The notes under the pieces are model-generated. The model did not search any database. It was not told the DNA's origin and worked only from the letters and a program-made list of their open reading frames with translations. A DNA stretch of 64,000 bases from Leucobacter chromiisoli (lineage in GTDB: Bacteria; Actinomycetota; Actinomycetes; Actinomycetales; Microbacteriaceae), in the NCBI RefSeq assembly GCF_016522505.1, contig NZ_JAEHOH010000012.1, forward strand, positions 62,001 to 126,000. The letters run 5' to 3'. Positions 7,425-16,239 of the stretch are shown in pieces (position 1 is the first letter of the stretch; every line of letters starts with the position of its first letter). Position numbers and translations under genes: made by a program.

Positions 7425-8165
7425 GTGCGCTCCCTCCCCGATCCCGCCGCCCGCGGCGACGCCGCGACGACCCGGCGGGCGAGCATCCTGGCCGGTCTCG
7501 CCGACTCCCTCGGCGTCGGCCTCGGCATCTTCCCGCTCGGGATCGCCCTGGGTGTGCTGGTGGTGCAGGCCGGCCTGCCCTGGTGGCTCGCCCCCGCGCT
7601 GTCCGTCGGCGTGTTCGCGGGATCGGTCGAGCTGCTGCTCGTGAGCATGCTCGCGGCGGCCACGCCGCTGCTCACGGTCGCCGTCACCGTGCTCGCGGTG
7701 AACTTCCGGCACGTGTTCTACGCCCTCTCGTTCCCGATCGATCGGGTGCGCCCGGGGCTCCCGCGGGCGTACTCGGTGTACGCCATGATCGACGAGGCCT
7801 ACGCCACCTACGCGCTCGCCCCGAGGGAGCGGCTCCAATCGGCGCGCATCGTCGCGATGCAGCTCGCCTCGCAGGCCTACTGGGTGGGCGGCGGGCTGGT
7901 CGGGGTCGCATTCGCCTCGGCGCTTCCTCAGCCGATCGAGGGGTTCGAGTTCGCCCTGTGCGCCCTGTTCGTCGTGATGACCCTCGACGCCGCCCGGTCG
8001 AGGCGCGAGATCCCGTCGGTGCTGCTCGCCGGGCTCAGCGTCGCCGCCGCGCTCGTCGCCGCTCCGGGCTCGGCGCTGCTCGTCGCGCTCGTCGTGTTCG
8101 CGCTGCTGCTGACGCTGCGGTACGCGCTGGGCCGCAGGAGGAGCCGAGGAGGCGACCGTGCCTGA
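7425..8165 (+). CDS. azlC: AzlC-family branched-chain amino acid exporter, large subunit
   Basis: The 246-residue membrane protein has the AzlC (LIV-E) features: GLGIFPLGIALGVLVVQAGL near the N-terminus, about five to seven hydrophobic helices, and the conserved VLAVNFRHVFYALS stretch. With its partner AzlD (overlapping downstream by 8 bp) it is expected to export branched-chain amino acids and perhaps methionine, as BrnFE does in Corynebacterium. The GTG at 7425 is the likely start; the first 17 residues are poorly conserved and a slightly later start is possible. Confidence 0.85.
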   Translation: MRSLPDPAARGDAATTRRASILAGLADSLGVGLGIFPLGIALGVLVVQAGLPWWLAPALSVGVFAGSVELLLVSMLAAATPLLTVAVTVLAVNFRHVFYALSFPIDRVRPGLPRAYSVYAMIDEAYATYALAPRERLQSARIVAMQLASQAYWVGGGLVGVAFASALPQPIEGFEFALCALFVVMTLDAARSRREIPSVLLAGLSVAAALVAAPGSALLVALVVFALLLTLRYALGRRRSRGGDRA

Positions 8166-8484
8166 GACCTGGTACCTCGTCGCCGGCGTCGCGATCGCCG
8201 GGCTCGTCACGCTCGGGCTGCGCGCACTCCCGTTCGCGGTGCTGAAGCCGCTGCGGAAGTCCCGGCTCGTGCAGGCGCTCGGGCGCTGGATGCCGGCCGG
8301 GATCCTGCTGATCCTCGCCGTCGTGGTGCTGCGCGACCAGCTCGCCGCCCACCCCGGTCGCGCGTGGGCCGTCCTCGTCGCGGTGGGCGTCACGGTCGCG
8401 GTCCATCTGCTCTCGAGGCGACGGGCCCTGCTGAGCATCGCGGCGGGCACGACCTGCTACGTGCTGCTGCTCAACCTCGTCTAG
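8158..8484 (+). CDS. azlD: AzlD-family branched-chain amino acid exporter, small subunit
   Basis: The 108-residue protein with four hydrophobic segments (WYLVAGVAIAGLVTLGLRALPF...) is AzlD, the small subunit of the exporter. Its GTG start overlaps the azlC stop, so translation is coupled. The LRALPF motif after the first helix is characteristic. The gene ends 28 bp from the convergent metS gene. Confidence 0.85.
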   Translation: MPETWYLVAGVAIAGLVTLGLRALPFAVLKPLRKSRLVQALGRWMPAGILLILAVVVLRDQLAAHPGRAWAVLVAVGVTVAVHLLSRRRALLSIAAGTTCYVLLLNLV

Positions 8485-8512
8485 CCGGCTCGCCGAGCGA
8501 CGCCGCGGTCGA

Positions 8513-8686
8513 TCAGGTGTCCCGCATCGGCGGGAGGTCGTACACCTCTTCACCCTCGGGATCGTCGCCTCCCGGCGGGTACACCGGGACCTCCGGGCGG
8601 CGCGCGAGGAAGATCGAGCTCGCGATGAGCCCGCCCCACAGCAGCACGAAGGACAGGATCATGAACACGACGGCGACGGGGGTCAT
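8513..8686 (-). CDS. metS: MetS-type small subunit of methionine/alanine importer
   Basis: This 57-residue protein starts MTPVAVVFMILSFVLLWGG, has one transmembrane helix and ends with an acidic cytoplasmic tail. It matches the small MetS subunit that accompanies NSS-family importers in Corynebacterium and relatives. Its ATG overlaps the metP stop (ATGA at 8683-8686), giving a coupled metP-metS pair. In C. glutamicum MetS is required for MetP function; that role is taken from family knowledge. Confidence 0.85.
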   Translation of the reverse strand: MTPVAVVFMILSFVLLWGGLIASSIFLARRPEVPVYPPGGDDPEGEEVYDLPPMRDT

Positions 8687-10266
8687 CGGCCGCTCCCTTC
8701 GTTCTTCTCCGCGGCGGCGGTCGCGGGTGCCGGAGGGTACGCGGGGTAGGGCGTGAACCCTCCCGGGTCCCGCTTCCAGGGGAGGGCCGTGAAGACGCCC
8801 GCCGCGACCAGCATCACCGCCACCGCGCCCCAGCCGAACAGCGTCGTGTACCAGGCCGGGTAGCCGCCGTACCCCTCGGAGACGAGCCCGATCACGACCT
8901 GGATCAGCATGAAGCCGATCACGACCGGCCCGAGCACCGAGACAAGCAGGCGCCAGATGCGCCCCACCTTGAAGGTCGAGACCTGCGAGACGTGGAAGGC
9001 GAGCTCGGGGCCGCGCTTGTAGATCCACATCACCACGACCGACGCGGCCACGGCCGAGGCGACGATTCCGATGTTGTTCGCCCAGTTGTCGATCGTGTCG
9101 AGCGCCGTCAGGCCGGAGGTCGTCGTGTACAGCAGGATCGAGACGAGCGCGAGGACTCCGCCGACGCCCCACACGGCCTGCTTGCGCGAGAGGCCGAACT
9201 TGTCCATGACCGCGGAGAAGACCACCTCGAGCACGGAGATCAGCGAGGTGAGCCCCGCCATGACGATCGATCCGAAGAAGAGGATGCCGAACAGCTGGCT
9301 CATCGGCATCTCGGCGACGATGGCCGGGAAGGTCATGAACGCGAGCCCCACGCCCGTGCCCGAGACCTCGCTGACGGGGATGCCCTGCTGGAAGGCGAAG
9401 AACCCCAGCGTCGCGAAGACGCCGACGCCCGCGAGCAGCTCGAAGGAGGAGTTCGCGAAGGCGACGACCAGGCCGGGGCCGGAGAGGTTGGAGCGGCGCT
9501 TGCGGTACGAGGAGTAGGTCAGCATGATGCCGAAGGCGACCGAGAGCGAGAAGAAGATCTGACCGTAGGCGGCGATCCACACCTGCGGGTCGGCGAGCGC
9601 CGCGAAGTCGGGGGTGAAGAAGGCGTTCAGCCCCTCGACGGCGCCGGGGAGCGTCAGGGCGCCGATCACGAGCGCCAGGAAGCTCACGACGAGCAGCGGC
9701 AGGAAGATGACGTTCGCCTTCTCGATGCCCTTGGCGACTCCGGTGCTCTGGATCAGCAGCACGACGACCCAGGCGATGACGACGGGGATCAGCACCGCCG
9801 GGACGAAGTCGAGCGTGAAGGGGGCCTCCGCCACGCGCAGGTACTCGCCGACGAAGTAGCCGGTGGCGTCGTCTCCCCACTTCAGATCGAACGAGAAGAC
9901 GAAGTAGCTCGCGGCCCACGCGACGACCACGGTGTAGAACGTCGCGATGAAGACGTTGATCATCACCTGGAACCACCCGACGGCCTCGCCGGCCCTCCCT
10001 GCCGTGCGGCGGAACGCGAGCGGGGCCGAGCCGCGGAATCGGTGGCCGAGGGCGTAGTCGAAGAGCAGGATCGGGATGCCCGCTGTGAGCAGCGCCACGA
10101 AGTACGGGATGAGGAAGGCGCCGCCGCCGTTCTCGAACGCCACGCCGGGGAAGCGCCAGATGTTGCCGAGACCCACCGCCGATCCGATGGCCGCGAAGAT
10201 GAATCCGATCTGCCCGGACCACTGCTCGCGCTGCGGTGCCGCCGGGGCCGAGGTGCTCTGCGTCAC
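8683..10266 (-). CDS. metP: NSS-family sodium-coupled methionine/alanine symporter
   Basis: The 527-residue transporter of the neurotransmitter:sodium symporter family has about twelve helices. TM1 carries the unwound Na+/substrate motif GSAVGLGNIWRFPG (about residues 28-41), as in LeuT. Adjacency to metS argues for MetPS, importer of methionine and alanine in corynebacteria. The GTG start at 10266 has an AGGAGCG ribosome-binding site, and a possible -10 (TACGCT) lies about 45 nt upstream. The Pro/Ala-rich C-terminal tail is cytoplasmic. Confidence 0.87.
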   Translation of the reverse strand: MTQSTSAPAAPQREQWSGQIGFIFAAIGSAVGLGNIWRFPGVAFENGGGAFLIPYFVALLTAGIPILLFDYALGHRFRGSAPLAFRRTAGRAGEAVGWFQVMINVFIATFYTVVVAWAASYFVFSFDLKWGDDATGYFVGEYLRVAEAPFTLDFVPAVLIPVVIAWVVVLLIQSTGVAKGIEKANVIFLPLLVVSFLALVIGALTLPGAVEGLNAFFTPDFAALADPQVWIAAYGQIFFSLSVAFGIMLTYSSYRKRRSNLSGPGLVVAFANSSFELLAGVGVFATLGFFAFQQGIPVSEVSGTGVGLAFMTFPAIVAEMPMSQLFGILFFGSIVMAGLTSLISVLEVVFSAVMDKFGLSRKQAVWGVGGVLALVSILLYTTTSGLTALDTIDNWANNIGIVASAVAASVVVMWIYKRGPELAFHVSQVSTFKVGRIWRLLVSVLGPVVIGFMLIQVVIGLVSEGYGGYPAWYTTLFGWGAVAVMLVAAGVFTALPWKRDPGGFTPYPAYPPAPATAAAEKNEGSGR

Positions 10267-10342
10267 GGTGTGTCGCTCCTGTTCGCCGTCCGTCTTCCAC
10301 GCGAGCGTAGCACCATACCGCGGAGAGGCGTCGCGAATGCGG

Positions 10343-11239
10343 TCAGGCCGCCGGCCGGATCACCACGCGCAGCGAGTCCACGCGCTCGGCGACCACCGCG
10401 TCGCCGGCCCACCGCCGCTGCGCCCGCTCGACCACCTCGGCGAGCTCGTCGCGCCCGAGACCCGGCTCGATCAGCAGCACGGCGTCCGTCTCGGGGGCGA
10501 GCAGCCGGCCCTCCGGGTCTCCCGGCACGAGCACCGCGTCCCTGACCCGCGGATCGTCGGCGACGGATGCGCTGAAGGCCGCGCGCACGTCGGCGTCGGC
10601 CCACGACGGCAGGCTCCGCTCCCCCGTCGCGACGGCGCGCAGGGCCGGCCGGCGCACGCCGTACTCGCACTCCGGCGAGCCGGGATCGACGATCACGAGG
10701 TCCGTCCCCTCCTGCGCCGCGGCGAGGGCCGCCTGCGGTCCGGGAACGGGGATCGGCCGGGCTCCGGGGTTCCACCGCCGCATGGCGTCGGTCGAGCTGA
10801 ACACCGGCATCACGCGGCGGCCGTCGGGCGCCGCGACCGTCACGATCGAGAGCTCCTGCGTCTTCTCCACCGTGCGCCCCTCAGGGGTGCGCCCGAGATC
10901 CCCGGCCTCCGCGACGAGCGGGATCAGCAGGCGGCACCGCGACAGGGCGGCGACCGCGTCAGCGTGCCCCTGCGCCAGCGCGGCGAGGGCCGCCGACGGA
11001 TCCGCACCCGGATCCGACCCCCGCACGGCTGCAGCGGCGTCGCGCACGCCCTGCACGGCGGCGCGCAGCTCCTCCGGGGTCGATCCGTCGTCGTCGGCGA
11101 ACTCGGTGCCGTGATGGTCGAAGGTGCGTCCGGCCCACGGGAAGCCCGCGGAGTCCGCGGCCCCTCCGGCGACGAGGCTCTCGGGGACGCCGGTGCTGCG
11201 CGGCGCGTCGCCGCTCGACGGGAGCTTCCTGATCGCCAC
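10343..11239 (-). CDS. SseB-domain protein
   Basis: The 298-residue cytosolic protein carries an SseB N-terminal domain in its middle (CRLLIPLVAEAG ... KTQELSIVTVAAPDGRRVMPVFSSTDAMRRW). Its function is unknown; SseB domains occur in type III secretion chaperone operons and also, without such systems, throughout actinobacteria. The frame runs open far upstream inside priA, so the start was chosen at GTG 11239, where AAGGAGG lies 6 nt upstream. It follows priA by 38 bp and is probably transcribed with the histidine genes. A Gly/Asp/Ala-rich N-terminus precedes the domain. Confidence 0.75.
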   Translation of the reverse strand: MAIRKLPSSGDAPRSTGVPESLVAGGAADSAGFPWAGRTFDHHGTEFADDDGSTPEELRAAVQGVRDAAAAVRGSDPGADPSAALAALAQGHADAVAALSRCRLLIPLVAEAGDLGRTPEGRTVEKTQELSIVTVAAPDGRRVMPVFSSTDAMRRWNPGARPIPVPGPQAALAAAQEGTDLVIVDPGSPECEYGVRRPALRAVATGERSLPSWADADVRAAFSASVADDPRVRDAVLVPGDPEGRLLAPETDAVLLIEPGLGRDELAEVVERAQRRWAGDAVVAERVDSLRVVIRPAA

Positions 11240-11277
11240 CGTGCCCTCCTTCTCGTCCGGCCCTCTCGGAACCGCGC

Positions 11278-12030
11278 CTACTCGCCCCTCCCGGCGACGT
11301 CGAGCGCGGCCGCCAGCGTGAAGGCACCCGAGTAGAGCGCCTTGCCCACGATCGCGCCCTCGATGCCGAGGGGCACGATCTCCCGCAGCGCCGCGAGATC
11401 GTCGAGCGTCGAGATGCCGCCCGAGGCGACGACGGGTCGATCGGTGCGCGCGGCCACCTGCTTCAGCAGCTCGATGTTGGGCCCCTGCAGCGTGCCGTCC
11501 TTGGTCACGTCGGTCACGACGTAGCGGGGGCATCCGGCGTCCTCGAGGCGCTCGAGAACCTCCCAGAGGTTGCCCCGATCCTCGGTCCACCCGCGCGCCG
11601 CGAGGGTCTCGCCGCGCACGTCGAGGCCGACGGCGATCCGCTCGCCGTAGCGGGCGATCACCGCGCGGGTCCACTCCGGGTTCTCGAGCGCCGCGGTGCC
11701 GAGGTTGACGCGCGTCGCCCCGAACTCGAGCGCCGCCTCCAGGCTCGCGTCGTCGCGGATCCCGCCCGACAGCTCGACCTTCACGTTCTTCGCGTGCTTG
11801 AGCACCTTGCGGATCACGCCGATGTTGCTGCCGCGCCCGAAGGCCGCGTCGAGGTCGACGAGGTGGATCCACTCCGCGCCCTGCTCGACCCAGGAGAGCG
11901 CGGCGTTCACCGGGGTGCCGTAGCTCGTCTCGGTGCCGGCCTCGCCCTTGAGGAGGCGCACGGCCTTCCCGTCGACGACGTCAATCGCCGGCAGCAGCTC
12001 CAGCTTGGGCCGCTCGTTCAGCTCGATCAT
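11278..12030 (-). CDS. priA: bifunctional HisA/TrpF isomerase PriA
   Basis: The 250-residue (beta/alpha)8 enzyme isomerises ProFAR in histidine synthesis and, in actinobacteria, also phosphoribosylanthranilate in tryptophan synthesis. The general acid/base aspartates are Asp17 (PAIDVVDG) and Asp174 ([10 protein letters not shown]). The PriA-specific loop [12 protein letters not shown] (about residues 145-156, with Arg146 and Trp148) matches the dual-substrate M. tuberculosis enzyme rather than a pure HisA. No separate trpF lies in this window. It follows hisH by 68 bp in the his cluster. Confidence 0.92.
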   Translation of the reverse strand: MIELNERPKLELLPAIDVVDGKAVRLLKGEAGTETSYGTPVNAALSWVEQGAEWIHLVDLDAAFGRGSNIGVIRKVLKHAKNVKVELSGGIRDDASLEAALEFGATRVNLGTAALENPEWTRAVIARYGERIAVGLDVRGETLAARGWTEDRGNLWEVLERLEDAGCPRYVVTDVTKDGTLQGPNIELLKQVAARTDRPVVASGGISTLDDLAALREIVPLGIEGAIVGKALYSGAFTLAAALDVAGRGE

Positions 12031-12098
12031 TCGTTACTTCTCGCTATCTCGGTGTGTCGTTCCAGGGTGTGCGGCGCGCGGGCCCGCGGCCCGCGCGG

Positions 12099-12746
12099 TC
12101 AGCGCAGCGTGTCGATCCAGTTGCGCAGCAGCCGGATGCCGGCCTCGCCGGACTTCTCGGGGTGGAACTGGGTGGCGGAGAGCGGCCCGTTCTCGACGGC
12201 GGCGACGAAGCGCTCGCCGTGCTCGGCCCAGGTGACCCTGGGCGCCGTCGCCTCGCTGCGCCCCTCCAGCGTCCACTCGGTCGCCGCGTAGCTGTGCACG
12301 AAGTAGAAGCGCTCGTCGGGGATGCCGGCGAACAGCGCCGAGTCGGCGGGGGCCTCCACCGTGTTCCAGCCCATGTGGGGCAGCACGGGCGCGTCCAGTC
12401 GGCGCACGATCCCGGGCCACTGGCCGAGCCCCGAGGTCTCGACGCCGCGCTCGACGCCGCCCTCGAACATCACCTGGAGGCCGACGCAGATGCCCAGCAC
12501 GGGCCTGCCGCCCGCGAGCCGACGGTCGATCAGCTCGTCGCCGCGCACGGCGCGCAGCTGCCGCACCACCGCGTCGAAGGCCCCGACGCCCGGCACGAGC
12601 AGTCCGTCGGCGGCCATCACGGCGTCGGCGTCGCGGGTCAGCTCGACGTCGGCGCCCGCGCGGGCGAGCGCCTTGACGGCGGAGTGCACGTTGCCGGACC
12701 CGTAGTCGAGCACCGCGACGCGAGGGGCCTCGCCCGCTCGGGTCAC
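12099..12746 (-). CDS. hisH: imidazole glycerol phosphate synthase, glutamine amidotransferase subunit
   Basis: HisH (215 residues) releases ammonia from glutamine for HisF. The class I amidotransferase triad is present: nucleophile Cys87 in GICVGLQ, and His195 and Glu197 in QFHPEKSG. The GTG start overlaps the hisB stop by 4 bp, showing coupling. hisF is not in the window and must lie elsewhere. Confidence 0.95.
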   Translation of the reverse strand: MTRAGEAPRVAVLDYGSGNVHSAVKALARAGADVELTRDADAVMAADGLLVPGVGAFDAVVRQLRAVRGDELIDRRLAGGRPVLGICVGLQVMFEGGVERGVETSGLGQWPGIVRRLDAPVLPHMGWNTVEAPADSALFAGIPDERFYFVHSYAATEWTLEGRSEATAPRVTWAEHGERFVAAVENGPLSATQFHPEKSGEAGIRLLRNWIDTLR

Positions 12747-13351
12747 AGCGCGCCCTTGGTCGACGGGATGCCGGTCACCCGCGCGTCGGGCTCCTTGGCG
12801 CGGCGGAACGCCCGCGCGAAGGCCTTGAACTCGGCCTCGGCGATGTGGTGCGGATCCCGCCCCTCGATGAGGCGCAGGTGCACCGTGAGGCGCGCGTTCA
12901 ACGTGAGCGCCTCGAAGAAGTGCCGCACCATCGACCCCGTGAAGTGGCCGCCGATGAGGTGGAACTCGTAGCCGGAAGGCTCCCCGGAGTGCACCAGGTA
13001 GGGCCGCCCCGAGATGTCGACGACGGCCTGCGCGAGCGCCTCGTCGAGCGGCACGAGCGCGTCGCCGTAGCGGGAGATGCCCCGCTTGTCGCCGAGCGCC
13101 TCGAGCAGCGCCTGGCCGAGCAGGATGCCCGTGTCCTCGACCGTGTGGTGGACGTCGATGTGGATGTCGCCCTCGGCGCGCACCGTCAGGTCGGTGAGCG
13201 AGTGGCGGGCGAACGCCGTCAGCATGTGGTCGAAGAACGGCACGCCCGTCTCGATGTCGGACTCTCCGGTGCCGTCGAGGTTCAGGCTCAGGCTGATCTG
13301 CGATTCGCTCGTCGATCGCTCGAGCGTCGCGGTGCGGGGGGCTGAGGTCAT
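12743..13351 (-). CDS. hisB: imidazoleglycerol-phosphate dehydratase
   Basis: HisB (202 residues, mono-functional) removes water from IGP using manganese. The two metal-binding motifs are HHTVED (68-73) and [12 protein letters not shown] (about 166-177). Of two in-frame ATGs (13360 and 13351), the second is preferred. The first is embedded in the TAGGAT -10 hexamer at 13364-13359, which sits 7 nt before the second and implies a leaderless start. This gives the hisB-hisH-priA group its own promoter downstream of the redox genes. Confidence 0.94.
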   Translation of the reverse strand: MTSAPRTATLERSTSESQISLSLNLDGTGESDIETGVPFFDHMLTAFARHSLTDLTVRAEGDIHIDVHHTVEDTGILLGQALLEALGDKRGISRYGDALVPLDEALAQAVVDISGRPYLVHSGEPSGYEFHLIGGHFTGSMVRHFFEALTLNARLTVHLRLIEGRDPHHIAEAEFKAFARAFRRAKEPDARVTGIPSTKGAL

Positions 13352-13358
13352 GGGCCCC

Positions 13359-13364
13359 ATCCTA
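13359..13364 (-). promoter_or_regulatory. -10 element of hisB
   Basis: TAGGAT on the minus strand, 7 nt before the ATG at 13351; an upstream in-frame ATG overlaps the hexamer itself. Confidence 0.5.
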
Positions 13365-14177
13365 TCCGGCCGGCCCGCCGGCCCGCTGGGCCTGCCGGGT
13401 CGCCACCCAGAGCCCGCCGAGGAACAGCGCGGCGACGACGAAGACCCAGTTCGGGATCGCCGCCGACGCCTGCTGCACCCAGCCCTCGAGACGCGCCTGC
13501 TCGGAGTAGCCGACGAGGCTGCCGAGCGCGCTCGTGCCGCGCGTCGCCAGCAGCAGGATCCCGATGCCGATCGTCGCCGCGCCCGCCACGATGTTCGTCC
13601 AGACGTTCCGCCAGCGCCCGAGCACCAGCTCGCGCGGCCGCACGAGACGCCGCACGGCCGGGATCCGGTTCCACAGCAGGGCCAGCAGCAGCAGCGGCAC
13701 CGCCATCCCGGCGGCGAACGAGAGCATCACGAGGCCTCCGAGCAGGGGCGCGCCGCCGTAGGCCGCGAGCGTGAGCGCCGCGCCGAGCAGCGGACCCGCG
13801 CACACCCCGGCGAGCCCGTACACCGTGCCGAGCGCGTAGACCGAGGCGATCGACGCGCTCTTCGCCCCGCGCTGCCGGGCGAGCGCCGGCAGGCGGATCC
13901 CGAGCAGCATCACGAGCCCCAGGGCGATGACCAGGATCGCGGCACCGGTCATGAGCGCGTGCCGATGCGCGCTCACCCACACGCCGAGGCTGCCCGCGAG
14001 CAGCCCGAGCGGCACGAGGGCCGTGGCGAGCCCGAGGAAGAACACCCCCGTGCGGGCGAGGAGGGCGCCGGCGCTGTTGAACGCGTACGCGAAGAAGGCG
14101 GGCAGCAGCATCGCGGAGCACGGGCTCAGCAGCGTCAGCACGCCGCCGAGGAAGGCCCCGAGCAGACTCAGGCTCAC
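13362..14177 (-). CDS. CcdA/DsbD-type membrane thiol:disulfide carrier
   Basis: The 271-residue membrane protein has six predicted helices in the CcdA fold, each repeat carrying one redox cysteine: Cys20 in [11 protein letters not shown] and Cys126 in [12 protein letters not shown]. CcdA proteins pass electrons from cytosolic thioredoxin to exported thiol proteins. The natural partner is the DsbA-like gene 6 bp upstream. The GTG start at 14177 follows that gene's TAG stop. A C-terminal extension with two extra hydrophobic segments ends in a Gly/Pro tail. It lies between hisC and hisB but is not expected to act in histidine synthesis. Confidence 0.82.
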   Translation of the reverse strand: MSLSLLGAFLGGVLTLLSPCSAMLLPAFFAYAFNSAGALLARTGVFFLGLATALVPLGLLAGSLGVWVSAHRHALMTGAAILVIALGLVMLLGIRLPALARQRGAKSASIASVYALGTVYGLAGVCAGPLLGAALTLAAYGGAPLLGGLVMLSFAAGMAVPLLLLALLWNRIPAVRRLVRPRELVLGRWRNVWTNIVAGAATIGIGILLLATRGTSALGSLVGYSEQARLEGWVQQASAAIPNWVFVVAALFLGGLWVATRQAQRAGGPAG

Positions 14178-14183
14178 GGCAGC

Positions 14184-15053
14184 CTACTGCTCGCCTTCGC
14201 GCTGCTCGGCCTGCTCCACGGCGCCGTCGAGGAAGCTGCGGAACTCCCCGACCGGCTGCGCGCCCTGCAGGGCGCCGCACGTCCCGGTGTCCGCGAAGAA
14301 CGGCACCGAGCTCACACCGAGCCGTCGCGCCTCATCGCTGCTCGCGCGGACCGCCTCGCGCAGTTCCTCGCTGCCCAGATCCTCCGAGAAGCGGGGCAGG
14401 TCGGGGACGGCCGCCTGGCGCGCGTACTCGAGCAACCGCTCGTCGGTGATCTCGGGGCGGTCGTCGGTCATGTCGTCGTAGACCGCGAAGAGGTACTCGA
14501 AGTAGCGCCCCTGCTCCCCCGCGGCGCGCGCGGCGACGGCGACGCGGGCCGACACCTCGCCCTCGATGAAGTCCGCGTCGTGCACTTCGATGCGCACCTT
14601 GCCGGTGTCCACGTACTCCTCGATCAGCACCGGCAGCGTGTCGCGCGAGAACACGCCGCAGTAGGGGCAGCGGAAGTCGGTCCACTCCGCCAGCACGACG
14701 GGGGCGTCCGCATCGCCGAGCGCCATCGGGTCGTCGGCCTCGCGCCGCGCCTCCACCGGGCACGCCTCGGCGGCGCCGTCCCGCCCCTCGGCCGTCGCCC
14801 GCCCCTCGCCCGCCGACGACCCTGCGTCCGCGCCACCGCCCGAGCGCGCCGCGTCGAGGGCGGTCATCTGCATGCCGATGACGACCGCGAGCACGATCAC
14901 GAGCGCGCCGAGCACCACGCAGTAGTTGCGCAGCAGCCGGTACCTGCGCTCGAGGGTCGTGCGGTCCATCGTCTCGACGGGGCCCCGGGTCCTCGTCCGG
15001 GCAGCGACTCCGCCGGAGCGCTCCCGCGCGCCGCTCTCGTGTTCGTCAGACAT
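14184..15053 (-). CDS. membrane-anchored DsbA-like thioredoxin-fold protein
   Basis: The 289-residue protein has a cytosolic basic N-terminus, one transmembrane helix (about residues 45-62) and an exported DsbA/DSBA-like domain with the CPYC active site (Cys129-Cys132 in DFRCPYCGVF). The cis-proline loop is SVPFF. Two further exported cysteines (Cys98 and one in GTCGAL) may form another disulfide. It probably oxidises or isomerises disulfides in secreted proteins, with the adjacent CcdA-like protein as redox partner. A TAGGCT -10 hexamer 7 nt before the ATG implies a leaderless start. Confidence 0.85.
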   Translation of the reverse strand: MSDEHESGARERSGGVAARTRTRGPVETMDRTTLERRYRLLRNYCVVLGALVIVLAVVIGMQMTALDAARSGGGADAGSSAGEGRATAEGRDGAAEACPVEARREADDPMALGDADAPVVLAEWTDFRCPYCGVFSRDTLPVLIEEYVDTGKVRIEVHDADFIEGEVSARVAVAARAAGEQGRYFEYLFAVYDDMTDDRPEITDERLLEYARQAAVPDLPRFSEDLGSEELREAVRASSDEARRLGVSSVPFFADTGTCGALQGAQPVGEFRSFLDGAVEQAEQREGEQ

Positions 15054-15060
15054 CGCTCAC

Positions 15061-15066
15061 AGCCTA
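15061..15066 (-). promoter_or_regulatory. -10 element of the DsbA-like gene
   Basis: TAGGCT on the minus strand, 7 nt before the ATG at 15053. Confidence 0.5.
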
Positions 15067-15126
15067 ACGGACCTCCCCGACTTGCGCGTCAGGCGTGGAA
15101 CAACTCCGGCGCGGCCGGCGTCCGGA

Positions 15127-16215
15127 TCAGCCGCGGGCGCCGCCCGGACCGAGCGCGGCGATCGCCTCGATGAGGGTCGTCGTCTCCTCCTCGGTGCCCG
15201 CGGTGAGGCGCAGGTGCCCCTCGATGCCGAGGTCGCGGATCAGGATGCCCTGCGCGCGGAGCGCCTCGAAGGTCGCCGTGGGATCGGCGAAGCCCCCGAC
15301 GAGGAGGAAGTTGGCGCCCGAGGGGTGGACGCGGTAGCCCAGCCCCTCGAGCGCGTCGGCGAGGCGATCCCGCTGATCGCGGATGTCGGCGACGGTCGCG
15401 AGCATCTCGGCGGAGTGCCGGATCGCCGCCGTCGCCGCGGCCTGCGTGAGGGCGGAGAGGTGATACGGCAGGCGGACGAGGCGCAGTGCGTCGATCACCG
15501 CGGGGTCGGCGGCGAGGTAGCCGAGCCGCACGCCGGCGAACGCGAAGGCCTTGCTCATGGTGCGGGAGACGAGCAGCCGGGGCCGGCCGGGCAGCAGCGA
15601 CACGGCGCTCTCGCGCTCGGCGTCGAACTCGTGGTAGGCCTCGTCGACGATGAGCATGCCGTCGAAGGCGTCGTAGGCCGCGACGACGACCTCTCGATCG
15701 AGGGGCGTGCCCGTCGGGTTGTTGGGTCCGCAGAGGATGGCGATGTCGGGGCGGTGCTCGCGAAGCGCCGCGGCGACGAACTCCGACGTGAGGGCGTAGC
15801 CCTCGGGCCGTTCCACCGGCGTCCATCCGGTGTCGGTGCCGGAGGCCAGCAGCGGGTACATGGAGTAGGTGGGGGTGAAGCTCAGCAGGGTGCGCCCGGG
15901 CCCGCCGAAGGCCTGCAGGATCTGCTGCAGCACCTCGTTCGAGCCGTTCGCAGCCCACAGCTGGTCGGCTGCGAGCCCGTGCCCCAGATACCCCGCGAGC
16001 GCCTCGCGCAGTGCGAGGAACTCCCGATCCGGGTAGCGGTTGACGCCGCGCACCGCGCGCTCGAGCTCGGCGACGATGTCGGCGGCCACCCCGTCGGGGA
16101 TGGGGTGGGTGTTCTCGTTGACGTTCAGGCTGACCGGCACGGGATCCTGGGGGGCGCCGTACGGTCGCTTACCGACGAGGTTGTCGCGGAGCGGGAGTTC
16201 GCTGAGATCGGTCAC
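15127..16215 (-). CDS. hisC: histidinol-phosphate aminotransferase
   Basis: HisC (362 residues) is a fold-type I PLP enzyme that transaminates imidazole-acetol phosphate. The PLP lysine is Lys222 in SRTMSKAFAFAG; NNPTG (about 165-169) and DEAYHEF (about 191-197) are the cofactor-contacting motifs. Ser/Arg phosphate-binding residues around GVRLGYL are intact. The GTG start at 16215 follows a TAAACT -10 by 7 nt. It is 73 bp upstream of the DsbA-like gene, so the histidine genes are separated by the redox pair. Confidence 0.93.
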   Translation of the reverse strand: MTDLSELPLRDNLVGKRPYGAPQDPVPVSLNVNENTHPIPDGVAADIVAELERAVRGVNRYPDREFLALREALAGYLGHGLAADQLWAANGSNEVLQQILQAFGGPGRTLLSFTPTYSMYPLLASGTDTGWTPVERPEGYALTSEFVAAALREHRPDIAILCGPNNPTGTPLDREVVVAAYDAFDGMLIVDEAYHEFDAERESAVSLLPGRPRLLVSRTMSKAFAFAGVRLGYLAADPAVIDALRLVRLPYHLSALTQAAATAAIRHSAEMLATVADIRDQRDRLADALEGLGYRVHPSGANFLLVGGFADPTATFEALRAQGILIRDLGIEGHLRLTAGTEEETTTLIEAIAALGPGGARG

Positions 16216-16222
16216 CCCATCG

Positions 16223-16228
16223 AGTTTA
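16223..16228 (-). promoter_or_regulatory. -10 element of hisC
   Basis: TAAACT on the minus strand, 7 nt before the GTG at 16215. Confidence 0.5.
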
Positions 16229-16239
16229 CCGGGCGGGGC

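Noticed and set aside
13362-13364. TAGGCT just before the CcdA-like gene (near 14180) as a leaderless -10
   Set aside because: It lies only 3 nt before the GTG at 14177 and begins with the TAG stop of the preceding gene, so spacing does not fit.
13077-15173. 698-codon plus-strand open frame over hisB, CcdA-like and DsbA-like genes
   Set aside because: His/Arg/Pro-rich noise antisense to three recognisable proteins.
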